Part shown: positions 7,975-15,130 of the stretch, in pieces
Position numbering within the stretch: position 1 is the first letter of the stretch
Layout: every line of letters begins with the position of its first letter
DNA from: Thermoanaerobacteraceae bacterium
Lineage (GTDB): Bacteria > Bacillota > JADQBR01
Assembly (NCBI GenBank): GCA_017656305.1
Contig: JACDOG010000023.1
Span: forward strand, 1 to 32,198
Length of the DNA: 32,198 nt
Direction: 5' to 3'
The notes under the pieces: model-generated
Database searches by the model: none
What the model was told of the DNA's origin: nothing
The model's input: the letters and a program-made list of their open reading frames with translations, nothing else
Program-made: the position numbers and the translations under genes

Positions 7975-7991
7975 ACTTCTTCTGTATTCTG
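7942..7991 (+). repeat. Short repeat cluster at the yabB 3' end
   Basis: AAGTCAGGAG occurs at 7942-7951 and 7956-7965 (14-bp period). Right after it CAGAATA (7967-7973) and TATTCTG (7985-7991) form a 7-bp inverted repeat with an 11-base loop. AGTCAGGAG-type and TATTCTG-type units look like dispersed intergenic repeats; no other copy was seen in this window. Confidence 0.5.
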
Positions 7992-8022
7992 TTTTCTTAC
8001 CTCAAAAAGGGATGGAGTATTC

Positions 8023-8892
8023 ATGAAAGAAAAAGGAACTCTTTATCTTGTTGCCACCCCCATTGGCAACCTAAAAGATATTACGTTACGTGCATTGGAA
8101 ATTTTACAATCAGTGGATTTAATTGCAGCAGAAGATACCAGGCATACCCAAAAACTGCTGGCTTATTTTGAAATTAAGACGCCGCTTATTAGCTATCACC
8201 AGCATAACGCCCGGGAACGAGCTGTGACCATAACGGAAAAGCTTCTATCCGGCAGCAGTATAGCGGTAGTATCCGATGCTGGAATGCCCGGTATTTCGGA
8301 TCCTGGTTACTGGGTAGTGAAAGAGGCAGTGGCAAAAGGTATTACGGTGTCTCCTGTACCCGGTGCAAATGCTGCACTCAGCGGGCTGGTGGTGTCGGGA
8401 TTGCCTACGGACAGGTTTGTCTTTGAAGGGTTTTTACCGCGGAAAAAGGAACAGCTGAAACAGCGGTTAAGAGTGTTAACCAAAGAGGAGCGGACCATTA
8501 TTTTTTACGAGGCACCGCACCGGATTAAGCAGACTCTGGTTCTATGTAAGGAATTTTTTGGAGGGGAGCGACAGGCTGTCATTGCCCGGGAATTGACAAA
8601 AAAATTTGAGGAAATAATCAGGGGTAATTTGGAAGAACTGACGGAAATGGTGAGCAGCAGGGAAATTAAAGGGGAATTTTGCATTGTAGTTGCCGGTGCG
8701 CCAAAACAGGAGCAGGAAGAACAAGCCGGGGCAGCGGAAAACTGGTGGAACCACCTGTCTGTTATTGAACATGTAGATTTGCTCATTGGCAGAGGGGTCT
8801 CGACAAGTGAAGCCATCAAGCAAGTGGCCAAAATCAGAAAGCTTTCCAAGCGTGAAGTGTATAACCGGTATCACAGGGAAAAAACGGGATAA
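8023..8892 (+). CDS. rsmI: 16S rRNA 2'-O-methyltransferase RsmI
   Basis: A 289-residue tetrapyrrole-methylase-fold enzyme that methylates the 2'-O of C1402 of 16S rRNA. Diagnostic segments are 'YLVATPIGNLKDITLRAL' at the N-terminus, 'AEDTRHTQKLL', 'SDAGMPGISDPG' and 'VPGANAALSGLVVSGL'. A C-terminal helical tail ('RKLSKREVYNRYH') is typical of the family. The ATG start follows GGATGGAG. It is the last gene of the tmk operon and ends in a shared bidirectional terminator before the convergent abrB gene. Confidence 0.95.
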   Translation: MKEKGTLYLVATPIGNLKDITLRALEILQSVDLIAAEDTRHTQKLLAYFEIKTPLISYHQHNARERAVTITEKLLSGSSIAVVSDAGMPGISDPGYWVVKEAVAKGITVSPVPGANAALSGLVVSGLPTDRFVFEGFLPRKKEQLKQRLRVLTKEERTIIFYEAPHRIKQTLVLCKEFFGGERQAVIARELTKKFEEIIRGNLEELTEMVSSREIKGEFCIVVAGAPKQEQEEQAGAAENWWNHLSVIEHVDLLIGRGVSTSEAIKQVAKIRKLSKREVYNRYHREKTG

Positions 8893-8930
8893 ATAAAAGG
8901 CTGGCGTTATGCCAGCCTAGGTATTATTTT
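8891..8930. terminator. Bidirectional terminator between rsmI and abrB
   Basis: AGGCTGGC (8898-8905) pairs perfectly with GCCAGCCT (8911-8918) around a 5-base loop. On the minus strand it runs into TTTTATTTATC, a good tract for abrB. On the plus strand it is followed by the weaker AGGTATTATTTT for rsmI. Confidence 0.82.
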
Positions 8931-8931
8931 G

Positions 8932-9186
8932 TTACGATACGGCCTTTTGAGACATGTCAGCAATGCAGTCACGACAGACATTTTTACCCTTAAAGATTTG
9001 TACGTTTTCAGCATTGCCGCAGAAAACGCATGCTGGCTCATACTTCTTGAGGATGATTTTATCGGAATCCACATAAATCTCCAAAGCATCCTTTTCTTCA
9101 ATGCCAAGCGTACGACGCAATTCGATGGGAATTACCACACGGCCTAATTCATCTACCTTCCGAACTATGCCTGTTGATTTAATCAT
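8932..9186 (-). CDS. abrB: AbrB-family transition-state regulator
   Basis: An 84-residue swapped-hairpin DNA-binding protein. The first 52 residues are almost identical to B. subtilis AbrB ('STGIVRKVDELGRVVIPIEL', 'EKDALEIYVD', 'KIILKKY'). The C-terminal part differs: instead of the Bacillus multimerisation domain it carries CVFC and CRDC, a compact zinc-ribbon-like tail. Start ATG 9186 has AAAGGAGAG upstream; a longer open frame to 9210 has no site. It lies opposite to rsmI and metG, as in Bacillus. The promoter (9235-9263) and two Spo0A boxes (9203-9219) lie upstream, so it is probably repressed by Spo0A~P. Confidence 0.93.
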   Translation of the reverse strand: MIKSTGIVRKVDELGRVVIPIELRRTLGIEEKDALEIYVDSDKIILKKYEPACVFCGNAENVQIFKGKNVCRDCIADMSQKAVS

Positions 9187-9202
9187 AGTTTCTATCTCTC
9201 CT

Positions 9203-9219
9203 TTCAACAATTTTCGACA
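9203..9219 (-). promoter_or_regulatory. Tandem Spo0A boxes of abrB
   Basis: On the minus strand TGTCGAA (9219-9213) is a perfect 0A box, and TGTTGAA (9209-9203) differs at one base. The two starts are 10 bp apart, on the same helix face, between the abrB promoter and its ribosome site. B. subtilis abrB has the same arrangement (two 0A boxes 10 bp apart just downstream of the transcription start), where Spo0A~P represses. Confidence 0.72.
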
Positions 9220-9234
9220 AGTAACTACAAGTAA

Positions 9235-9263
9235 ATGATACCAGCGATTCCAGTTAAAGTCAA
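9235..9263 (-). promoter_or_regulatory. Sigma-A promoter of abrB
   Basis: On the minus strand TTGACT (9263-9258), a 17-base spacer and TATCAT (9240-9235) form a near-consensus promoter. The start site would be near 9228, placing the 0A boxes at about +9 to +26. Confidence 0.72.
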
Positions 9264-9320
9264 TAGGTAAAGTGCAAAAATATGAAAAGAATTAATAAGA
9301 AGTTGTATTTGAGGGAAAAC

Positions 9321-9349
9321 TTGACAATACAAGTGTAAAATCTTATAAT
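9321..9349 (+). promoter_or_regulatory. Consensus sigma-A promoter of metG
   Basis: TTGACA (9321-9326), 17 bases, TATAAT (9344-9349): both hexamers and the spacing are perfect. It drives the T-box leader and metG. Confidence 0.85.
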
Positions 9350-9383
9350 ACAAGTCAACATAAGAGCGACAATTTAAATAAAT

Positions 9384-9630
9384 CTGACGGCGATGATGGG
9401 GAAGAGTAGGTAAGGACTTAGGTAATAGCGAGCGGGGATGGTGGAAGCCCGTACCAAAAGTTTACTGAACATGGCCCTGGAGCTGCTTGACCTAACGGGA
9501 CTAGCTGCCTTAGTAGGTCAAGCCGTAATCCGCGTTAAGGAGGGAAGGAAACTTCCTTAAGGCTCGCTGCGGCGGGTGAATTAGGGTGGTACCACGAGCC
9601 TCTCGTCCCTAAAGGATGAGGGGTTTCAAT
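9384..9630 (+). promoter_or_regulatory. T-box riboswitch, tRNA-Met specific
   Basis: The leader begins with the T-box stem I signature (GCGATGATGGGGAAGAGTAGG), carries the distal stem I strand with ATG at 9471-9473 in GAACATGGCCCTGGAG as the probable specifier codon, and has the T-box AGGGTGGTACCACG at 9583-9596, whose TGGT pairs with the tRNA acceptor end. A terminator follows: 9599-9608 pairs with 9614-9623 (10 bp including two G-U) and runs into TTT. Uncharged tRNA-Met should stabilise the antiterminator and switch on metG. Stem III is visible as TTAAGG/CCTTAA around 9535-9561. Confidence 0.92.
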
Positions 9631-9666
9631 ATGTCTGTGATAATTCAGATACGGGAGGTTTAAAAC

Positions 9667-11589
9667 ATGAGCGACAAAACCTATTATATTACGACACCGA
9701 TCTACTATCCCAGCGATAACTTACATATCGGTCATGCATATACGACGGTGGCAGCTGACACCCTGGCACGGTATAAAAGAATGCGCGGGTATGATGTCTT
9801 TTTTCTAACGGGTTCGGATGAGCACGGGCAAAAGATTGAACGGAAGGCCAAAAGCGAGGGGATGACCCCTATTGAATACGTGGATGGAATTGTGGCCAAT
9901 TTTAAGCACTTGTGGAAAAAACTTTTAATTACTAATGACGATTTTATCCGCACCTCCGAAGAACGGCATATAAAAGTGGTGCAGCATATCTTTAAAAAAA
10001 TATACGACAAGGGCGACATTTACAAGTCCGAGTACGAAGGATGGTACTGTACTCCCTGCGAAACCTTTTGGACGGACAGGCAGTTGGATGAAGGCAAGTG
10101 CCCCGATTGCGGTCGGGAAGTTGAGCTCTTAAAAGAGGAGAGTTACTTTTTCCGCATGAGCAAATATGCGGACCAGTTGCTCCAGTATATTGAGCAAAAT
10201 CCCGACTTTATTCAGCCGCAGGCGCGGCGCAATGAAATGATCAATTTCATTAAGCAGGGGCTGGAGGATTTGTGTGTATCCCGGACCACGTTCAACTGGG
10301 GTATTCCTGTTCCCATTGATGAAAACCACGTGATTTATGTCTGGTTTGATGCTCTAACCAATTATATTTCCGCTATTGGGTACTTGGATGACCCGGAAAA
10401 ATTCAACCGCTACTGGCCGGCAGATTTGCACCTGGTGGGTAAGGACATTGTCCGTTTCCACACCATTATCTGGCCTATTATTCTGCTGGCGGCAGAAATT
10501 CCCCTACCCAAGCAGGTATTCGGTCACGGCTGGATGCTGTTGGAAGGCGGGAAAATGTCCAAATCCAAGGGAAACGTCGTTGATCCCCTGGTATTAATAG
10601 ATAAATACGGTGTGGATGCCGTGCGTTACTTTCTGTTGCGGGAGATGCCGTACGGCAACGACGGCAGCTATTCTGAAGATGCGCTGATTCACCGTATCAA
10701 TATGGACCTGGCCAATGACCTAGGCAACCTGCTCAGCCGAACTACCGCTATGATCAACAAGTTCTGTGACGGAAAGATACCCAAGCCGGGGGAGCCCGCA
10801 GAAGAGGATCAGGAATTAATTCAGCTGGCTGAGAAAACGCCGGGTGCGGTGGAGCAGCTGCTGGAAGAAATGCAACTGGCCAACTCCCTGGCTAGGATCT
10901 GGGATTTGGTCAACAAAGCCAACAAGTACATTGAAGATATGGCTCCGTGGAACCTGGCCAAGAATCCGGAGACGAGGCCCCGCTTGAATACGGTGATGTA
11001 CAACCTGGTGGAAACCATTCGCATTGTTACTGTGCTCTGTACTCCGTACATGCCCACTCTGCCAAAGAAGGTTTTTGACCAGCTAGGCATCAGTGATAGC
11101 AAAGAACTGCATACCTGGGACAGTGCCAAGCAATGGGGCAGCATGCCGGATGGAGTAACAATCAACCGTGGCGAGCCCATTTTCCCTAGGATTCAGGTAG
11201 ACAACCAGCAGGACAAAGAAAACCAGGAGCAGAAGCAGGTAAAAGAAGTACAGCAGCAAGAACAAAACCTGATAGATATCAATGAATTTGCCAAGGTGGA
11301 TTTAAGGGTAGCGGAAGTGGTTGCAGCCGAAAAAGTAGAAAATGCTGACAAACTGCTGAAATTAACCGTATCGCTGGGAAATGAACAACGTACGGTAGTT
11401 GCAGGCATCGCAAAATATTATGAACCGGATGCCCTGGTCGGCAAAAAAGTAATACTGGTGGCCAATCTCAAGTCGGCCAAGCTCAGGGGTATAACCTCAG
11501 AAGGCATGGTGCTGGCTGCTTCCAAGGGTAAGAAACTGGCTCTGCTGACTGTAGACGAAGATATTCCTGCGGGGAGCAAGGTGAAATAA
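9667..11589 (+). CDS. metG: Methionyl-tRNA synthetase
   Basis: A 640-residue class I synthetase that charges tRNA-Met. HIGH is at 20-23, a four-Cys zinc knuckle at C128, C131, C145 and C148, and KMSKS at 296-300. The anticodon-binding helical domain follows (about 370-510), then a Gln/Glu-rich linker (about 515-535) and a C-terminal EMAPII/Trbp-like tRNA-binding domain ('FAKVDLRVAEVV', about 540-640) that dimerises the enzyme. ATG 9667 has GGGAGG 9 bases upstream. It is controlled by the T-box leader. The tatD gene starts at the base after its stop codon. Confidence 0.97.
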   Translation: MSDKTYYITTPIYYPSDNLHIGHAYTTVAADTLARYKRMRGYDVFFLTGSDEHGQKIERKAKSEGMTPIEYVDGIVANFKHLWKKLLITNDDFIRTSEERHIKVVQHIFKKIYDKGDIYKSEYEGWYCTPCETFWTDRQLDEGKCPDCGREVELLKEESYFFRMSKYADQLLQYIEQNPDFIQPQARRNEMINFIKQGLEDLCVSRTTFNWGIPVPIDENHVIYVWFDALTNYISAIGYLDDPEKFNRYWPADLHLVGKDIVRFHTIIWPIILLAAEIPLPKQVFGHGWMLLEGGKMSKSKGNVVDPLVLIDKYGVDAVRYFLLREMPYGNDGSYSEDALIHRINMDLANDLGNLLSRTTAMINKFCDGKIPKPGEPAEEDQELIQLAEKTPGAVEQLLEEMQLANSLARIWDLVNKANKYIEDMAPWNLAKNPETRPRLNTVMYNLVETIRIVTVLCTPYMPTLPKKVFDQLGISDSKELHTWDSAKQWGSMPDGVTINRGEPIFPRIQVDNQQDKENQEQKQVKEVQQQEQNLIDINEFAKVDLRVAEVVAAEKVENADKLLKLTVSLGNEQRTVVAGIAKYYEPDALVGKKVILVANLKSAKLRGITSEGMVLAASKGKKLALLTVDEDIPAGSKVK

Positions 11590-12357
11590 ATGTTATTTGA
11601 CAGCCATGCTCATTTGGGTGACAGGCAGTTTGCCGATGATTTGGATGAAGTTATCCGACGGGCTCAAGAAAACGGAGTAACGCACATACTTAACGTGGGT
11701 TATGATTTGGAGGCCAGCCGTGCTTCTGTCAAGCTGGCCGAGGAGTACGACAACATTTATGCTGCCGTGGGGATTCACCCGCATGATGCCGCTTCGGTAA
11801 CCGAAGATACGTTAAATGAGTTAAGACAACTGGCGCAGCACGACAAAGTGGTTGCTTTGGGAGAAATGGGGTTGGACTACTACCGTAACCTGTCCCCTAA
11901 AGAAAAGCAGCAGAAGGTATTTCGCCAGCAGATTAACCTGGCCAAGGAGTTAGACTTGCCTATTATTGTACACGACAGGGATGCACACCAGGATACGGTC
12001 CGGATTTTGAAAGAAGAAGGTGCTGACAAAGTCGGGGGAATTCTTCACTGCTTTTCCGGTAGCTGGGAGATGGCAAAACAGTGTATGAATTTGGGTTTTT
12101 ATATCTCCCTTGCAGGACCGGTTACCTTTAAAAATGCCAAACGACCGGTGGAAATTGCCAAATTGATTTCTTTAAACAGACTGCTGGTGGAAACAGACTG
12201 CCCTTACCTGGCACCCGAGCCCAAGCGCGGCAAACGCAATGAACCGGCATATGTTTGCTATGTCGCTGAAAAGATAGCCGAACTGAAGCGGATTTCCCTG
12301 GATGAACTGGCCTTTGTAACACATAACAATACCAAAACCGTACTGCGGATAAAGTAG
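11590..12357 (+). CDS. tatD: TatD-family metal-dependent hydrolase (YabD)
   Basis: A 255-residue TIM-barrel metallohydrolase. The metal ligands are visible: 'DSHAHL' (HxH) at residues 4-9, 'GEMGLDYY' with the bridging Glu near 92, 'VHDRDAH' near 128, 'HCFSGS' near 153, and 'ETDCPYLAP' near 202. TatD proteins are Mg-dependent DNases implicated in DNA repair. The ATG starts directly after the metG stop codon, so the two are co-translated as in Bacillus metS-yabD. No obvious terminator follows. Confidence 0.93.
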   Translation: MLFDSHAHLGDRQFADDLDEVIRRAQENGVTHILNVGYDLEASRASVKLAEEYDNIYAAVGIHPHDAASVTEDTLNELRQLAQHDKVVALGEMGLDYYRNLSPKEKQQKVFRQQINLAKELDLPIIVHDRDAHQDTVRILKEEGADKVGGILHCFSGSWEMAKQCMNLGFYISLAGPVTFKNAKRPVEIAKLISLNRLLVETDCPYLAPEPKRGKRNEPAYVCYVAEKIAELKRISLDELAFVTHNNTKTVLRIK

Positions 12358-12362
12358 TTTTT

Positions 12363-12391
12363 TTGGCAAAAGAATATGACATGATTAACAT
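12363..12391 (+). promoter_or_regulatory. Possible promoter of yabE
   Basis: TTGGCA (12363-12368), 17 bases, TAACAT (12386-12391) is the best sigma-A-like match between tatD and yabE. It would put the SD-covering hairpin of yabE inside the 5' leader. Confidence 0.35.
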
Positions 12392-12430
12392 AATTTAGCC
12401 ATCGTTAGTAAATTTATGCTAAAGGATATT

Positions 12431-12463
12431 CTCCTAAAGTGTAGAATAGGATGGCTTTAGGAG
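12431..12463 (+). promoter_or_regulatory. Inverted repeat covering the yabE ribosome site
   Basis: CTCCTAAAG (12431-12439) is perfectly complementary to CTTTAGGAG (12455-12463) with a 15-base loop. The right arm contains the first part of the AGGAGGTGG Shine-Dalgarno (12459-12466) of the gene starting at 12472, so the folded RNA would block translation. Confidence 0.55.
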
Positions 12464-12471
12464 GTGGCAGG

Positions 12472-13434
12472 ATGCCGGGGAAAACGAGTAAACGGGTGCT
12501 GCTGGTTTTACTGCTGCTGGCAACAACATTTGCCGTAGGCTTTACCTATTATATTACCCAGCAGACTGTCGTCATTATTGCGGACGAGCAGGTCCAAACC
12601 GTTAACACCTTTAAAGATACAGTAGGAGAAGTATTACGTGAGGCCAATATTAAGCTGCAGAATGCGGATAAAGTTGAGCCGGGTCTAAGTGCACCGGTGA
12701 CAGACGGCATGAAAATCACGGTAACGCGTGCTTTTCCGGTAACGGTCACAGCTGACGGCCGCGAACACAGAGTGATCACCACACCTGTTACTGTTGCGGA
12801 AGTGTTGTATAAGGCCGGCGTTTTCTTAAATGAAGAAGATGTGGTTAAACCCGGTCTGGACAAGGTAGTGGAACCGGATGAGACAGTGCAGGTGGTACGA
12901 GTGACCACCGAGGAAGTGGAAGAATTTCAGGAAGTTCCCTTTAAGGTGGTGCGCAAGGAAGACCATTCTCTGGCCAGAGGTTTACGGCGCATCATCCAGC
13001 GTGGTAAACCGGGCAAGGAAAAGGTTGTTATGAGAATCCGTTACGAAAACGGCAAGGAAGTTTCCCGGGAAATTGTAGATCGAGAAATAGTAGAACAGCC
13101 GCGAGAACAGGTAGTTGCCATGGGAACCTTACAGACCTATTCCCGGGGTTCAAGAGAGTTTCGCTTCCAAAGGGCGATTGAAGTGGTAGCTACTGGTTAC
13201 ACCCATACGGGTAATGTGACTTATACCGGTGTATATCCTAAAGTGGGTACGGTAGCGGTAGATCCCAGTGTCATTCCTCTAGGTTCCAGGCTGTACATTG
13301 AGGGTTACGGTTTTGGTGTGGCGCAGGACACCGGCGGTTTTATCAAAGGAAAAAGAATTGATTTGTTTTTTGAAAACCGCCAGGAGGCATTAAACTGGGG
13401 CCGTCGCAAAGTAAAAGTGTATATTTTGCAGTAA
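12472..13434 (+). CDS. yabE: YabE-like DUF348/G5/3D-domain cell-wall protein
   Basis: A 320-residue secreted or membrane-anchored protein. Order: N-terminal hydrophobic segment (about 8-28), two DUF348 repeats (about 30-85 and 88-145), a G5 domain (about 145-220) and a C-terminal 3D domain (about 235-320) with its three conserved aspartates in 'VDPSVIPLG', 'AQDTGG' and 'RIDLFF'. Proteins of this architecture resemble Rpf/Sps resuscitation factors and act as peptidoglycan lytic transglycosylases. ATG 12472 has AGGAGGTGG 5 bases upstream; an in-frame ATG at 12451 lacks a site. In Bacillus rnmV follows; here ksgA follows directly after a terminator. Confidence 0.92.
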   Translation: MPGKTSKRVLLVLLLLATTFAVGFTYYITQQTVVIIADEQVQTVNTFKDTVGEVLREANIKLQNADKVEPGLSAPVTDGMKITVTRAFPVTVTADGREHRVITTPVTVAEVLYKAGVFLNEEDVVKPGLDKVVEPDETVQVVRVTTEEVEEFQEVPFKVVRKEDHSLARGLRRIIQRGKPGKEKVVMRIRYENGKEVSREIVDREIVEQPREQVVAMGTLQTYSRGSREFRFQRAIEVVATGYTHTGNVTYTGVYPKVGTVAVDPSVIPLGSRLYIEGYGFGVAQDTGGFIKGKRIDLFFENRQEALNWGRRKVKVYILQ

Positions 13435-13435
13435 G

Positions 13436-13458
13436 AGGCGGGAAATTCCGCCTTTTTT
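13436..13458 (+). terminator. Intrinsic terminator after yabE
   Basis: AGGCGG (13436-13441) pairs with CCGCCT (13448-13453) around GAAATT and continues into six T residues. It starts just after the yabE stop codon. Confidence 0.8.
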
Positions 13459-13485
13459 GTCTATTTGGGTGGAATATAGTATAAT
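13457..13485 (+). promoter_or_regulatory. Sigma-A-like promoter of rsmA
   Basis: TTGTCT (13457-13462), 17 bases, TATAAT (13480-13485). The -35 box overlaps the T-tract of the yabE terminator, so rsmA probably has its own transcript. Confidence 0.55.
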
Positions 13486-13525
13486 TAATTAAATAGCTTT
13501 TTTATTCAACTAGGAGGAATAGTTT

Positions 13526-14389
13526 TTGAAAGCAGCGTCACCGAAAACTGCCCGGGAACTGTTGGTCAGGTACAACCTGCATGCGAAGAAGAAGTGGGGG
13601 CAAAATTTTCTGATAGATGATAATATTATTAGAAAAATAGTTGCTACAGGGCAATTAAGCCAAGAGGAAACTGTTCTGGAAATCGGCCCGGGCCTGGGTG
13701 CCATGACCCAGTACCTGGGAGAGCAGGCCGGTAAAGTGGTCTGCCTAGAGCTGGATGCTGATTTGCTGCCGGTATTACAGGAAACACTGGCGGAATATAA
13801 TAATATTGTCATCAGACAAGGGGATGCCCTGAAGACCGATCTTGACCGGCTGGTGACAGAGGCGGGAGGCAAATTGCCCTACAAGGTAATTGCTAACCTG
13901 CCTTACTATATTACCACCCCGTTAATAATGCATTTGCTGGAAAAAGGATTTCATGTCAGCCGGATGGTGCTTATGGTGCAAAAGGAGGTAGCCCAGCGCA
14001 TGACTGCTCAGCCCGGTACAGCCGATTACGGCGCTCTGTCCGTGGCTGTGCAGTATTTTTGCCGGTGTACCATTAAGTTTTTTGTTCCTCCTTCCGTGTT
14101 CCTGCCCAGGCCGGAAGTGGAGTCTGCCGTGGTAGAGCTGGTACCGCTGGCGCAACCGGCGGTGCAACTGGAAGATGAGGGCCTGTTTTTCCAGGTGGTG
14201 AAGGCTGCGTTTAATAAACGCAGAAAGACCCTGGTCAATGCGCTGGCCAATTCGCCTCTGGCCATGGACAAAAGTACCGTGACGCGCATATTGGAAGGTC
14301 TGGGAATGGATACAAGAATAAGGGGAGAGGCTTTGTCCATAAACCGGTTTGCGCAACTGGCAAATGCCATTTATGATAACCTGTATTAA
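13526..14389 (+). CDS. rsmA: 16S rRNA dimethyladenosine transferase KsgA
   Basis: A 287-residue SAM-dependent enzyme that dimethylates the two adjacent adenosines in the 3' terminal hairpin of 16S rRNA. Visible: 'KKWGQNFLIDDNI' near residue 20, SAM motif 'EIGPGLGAMTQYL' near 50-62, and the catalytic 'NLPYYITTP' near 122-130; a helical C-terminal domain completes the normal length. The start is TTG 13526 with AGGAGG (13512-13517) 8 bases upstream. Its position after yabE fits the Bacillus order apart from the missing ribonuclease M5 gene. Confidence 0.96.
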   Translation: MKAASPKTARELLVRYNLHAKKKWGQNFLIDDNIIRKIVATGQLSQEETVLEIGPGLGAMTQYLGEQAGKVVCLELDADLLPVLQETLAEYNNIVIRQGDALKTDLDRLVTEAGGKLPYKVIANLPYYITTPLIMHLLEKGFHVSRMVLMVQKEVAQRMTAQPGTADYGALSVAVQYFCRCTIKFFVPPSVFLPRPEVESAVVELVPLAQPAVQLEDEGLFFQVVKAAFNKRRKTLVNALANSPLAMDKSTVTRILEGLGMDTRIRGEALSINRFAQLANAIYDNLY

Positions 14390-14420
14390 ACATGGGTGTA
14401 TTTTAAAGAGGTGGACTTGC

Positions 14421-14891
14421 ATGTGCTTTATCAGTCCTAGTAAGGGAAAGTTATCATTGGATGAGGTTTATGCTGATATTATGGATTTTATAGGCAGTGT
14501 TCCCAATGCCCAGTACAAAATTATTATTGGTTCCGATTCCCAGGCCAAAAACGAAACGTGTTTTGTGACAGCAATTATTGTTCATCAGGTGGGTAAGGGT
14601 GCACGTTATTACTATAAAAAGAAAAAACATCGCAAAATTAACAGTTTGCGGCAGAAGATTTTTTTTGAAACTGCCTTAAGTTTGGACACGGCCAGCAAAA
14701 TAACGGAAAAGCTTGCCGAAGACGGACATGAAGATTTAAACCTGGAAATTCACCTGGACATTGGTCCCAACGGTGAAACCAAGGAATTGATTCGCGAGCT
14801 GGTGGGCATGGTGGTAGGGAGCGGGTTTGATGCCAAGATCAAACCGGATTCTTGCGGTGCTTCTAAAGTAGCGGACAAATACACCAAATAA
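14421..14891 (+). CDS. YkuK-like (DUF458) RNase H-fold protein
   Basis: A 156-residue protein of the YkuK/DUF458 family, annotated as ribonuclease H-like. Visible features are the N-terminal 'MCFISPSKGKLSLDEV', the 'IIIGSDSQAKNET' strand with the acidic residue expected in an RNase H fold, 'VGKGARYYYKKKKH', and 'HLDIGPNGETKELIRELVGMV'. The C-terminal 'GASKVADKYTK' is also typical. Its biochemical role is not established. ATG 14421 is chosen because AGAGGTGG lies 6 bases before it. It starts 31 bases after rsmA. Confidence 0.78.
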   Translation: MCFISPSKGKLSLDEVYADIMDFIGSVPNAQYKIIIGSDSQAKNETCFVTAIIVHQVGKGARYYYKKKKHRKINSLRQKIFFETALSLDTASKITEKLAEDGHEDLNLEIHLDIGPNGETKELIRELVGMVVGSGFDAKIKPDSCGASKVADKYTK

Positions 14892-14960
14892 AAAGGTTTA
14901 AACACACTTTAAACGGGGAAAGAATAGGATATAAAATAATCACTCTTCGAAGGTGTGCTT

Positions 14961-15110
14961 ATGATGCCGTTAAAGCCGGAAGAAGATGTAAAAAGACGTC
15001 TCGAACTTTTAAACCTTACTCGCAAGGTAATTAAAAAGATGAAAAAAGAAATGCAGCTGGAAAATAGAGATCATGAAAATAATAAAGAGGAGACTGCTGA
15101 AAATCAGTAG
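14961..15110 (+). CDS. Small charged protein, 49 residues, unknown
   Basis: A short open frame starting MMPLKPEEDVKRRLELL and ending in a Glu/Asn-rich tail, with GAAGGTG 5 bases before the ATG. About a third of its residues are Lys or Arg and it should be largely helical. The stop codon is inside the terminator hairpin (15084-15120), which is common for real short genes. I recognise no family; the Spo0E SxxxD signature is absent. An inverted repeat GTTTAAA/TTTAAAC (14896-14914) lies upstream. Confidence 0.55.
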   Translation: MMPLKPEEDVKRRLELLNLTRKVIKKMKKEMQLENRDHENNKEETAENQ

Positions 15111-15126
15111 TCTCCTCTTTATTTTT
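15084..15126. terminator. Strong bidirectional terminator hairpin
   Basis: 15084-15100 pairs with 15104-15120 over 17 bp (one G-U) around AAA, followed by ATTTTT. It ends the small ORF transcript and, because the minus-strand side (ATTATTTTC) is also T-rich, could stop the convergent LysM/hydrolase transcript. Confidence 0.85.
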
Positions 15127-15130
15127 ACTA

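Noticed and set aside
14896-14914. GTTTAAA/TTTAAAC palindrome before the small ORF as a terminator
   Set aside because: Only A/T pairs besides the ends and no T-tract follows. It might be an operator, but nothing else supports it.
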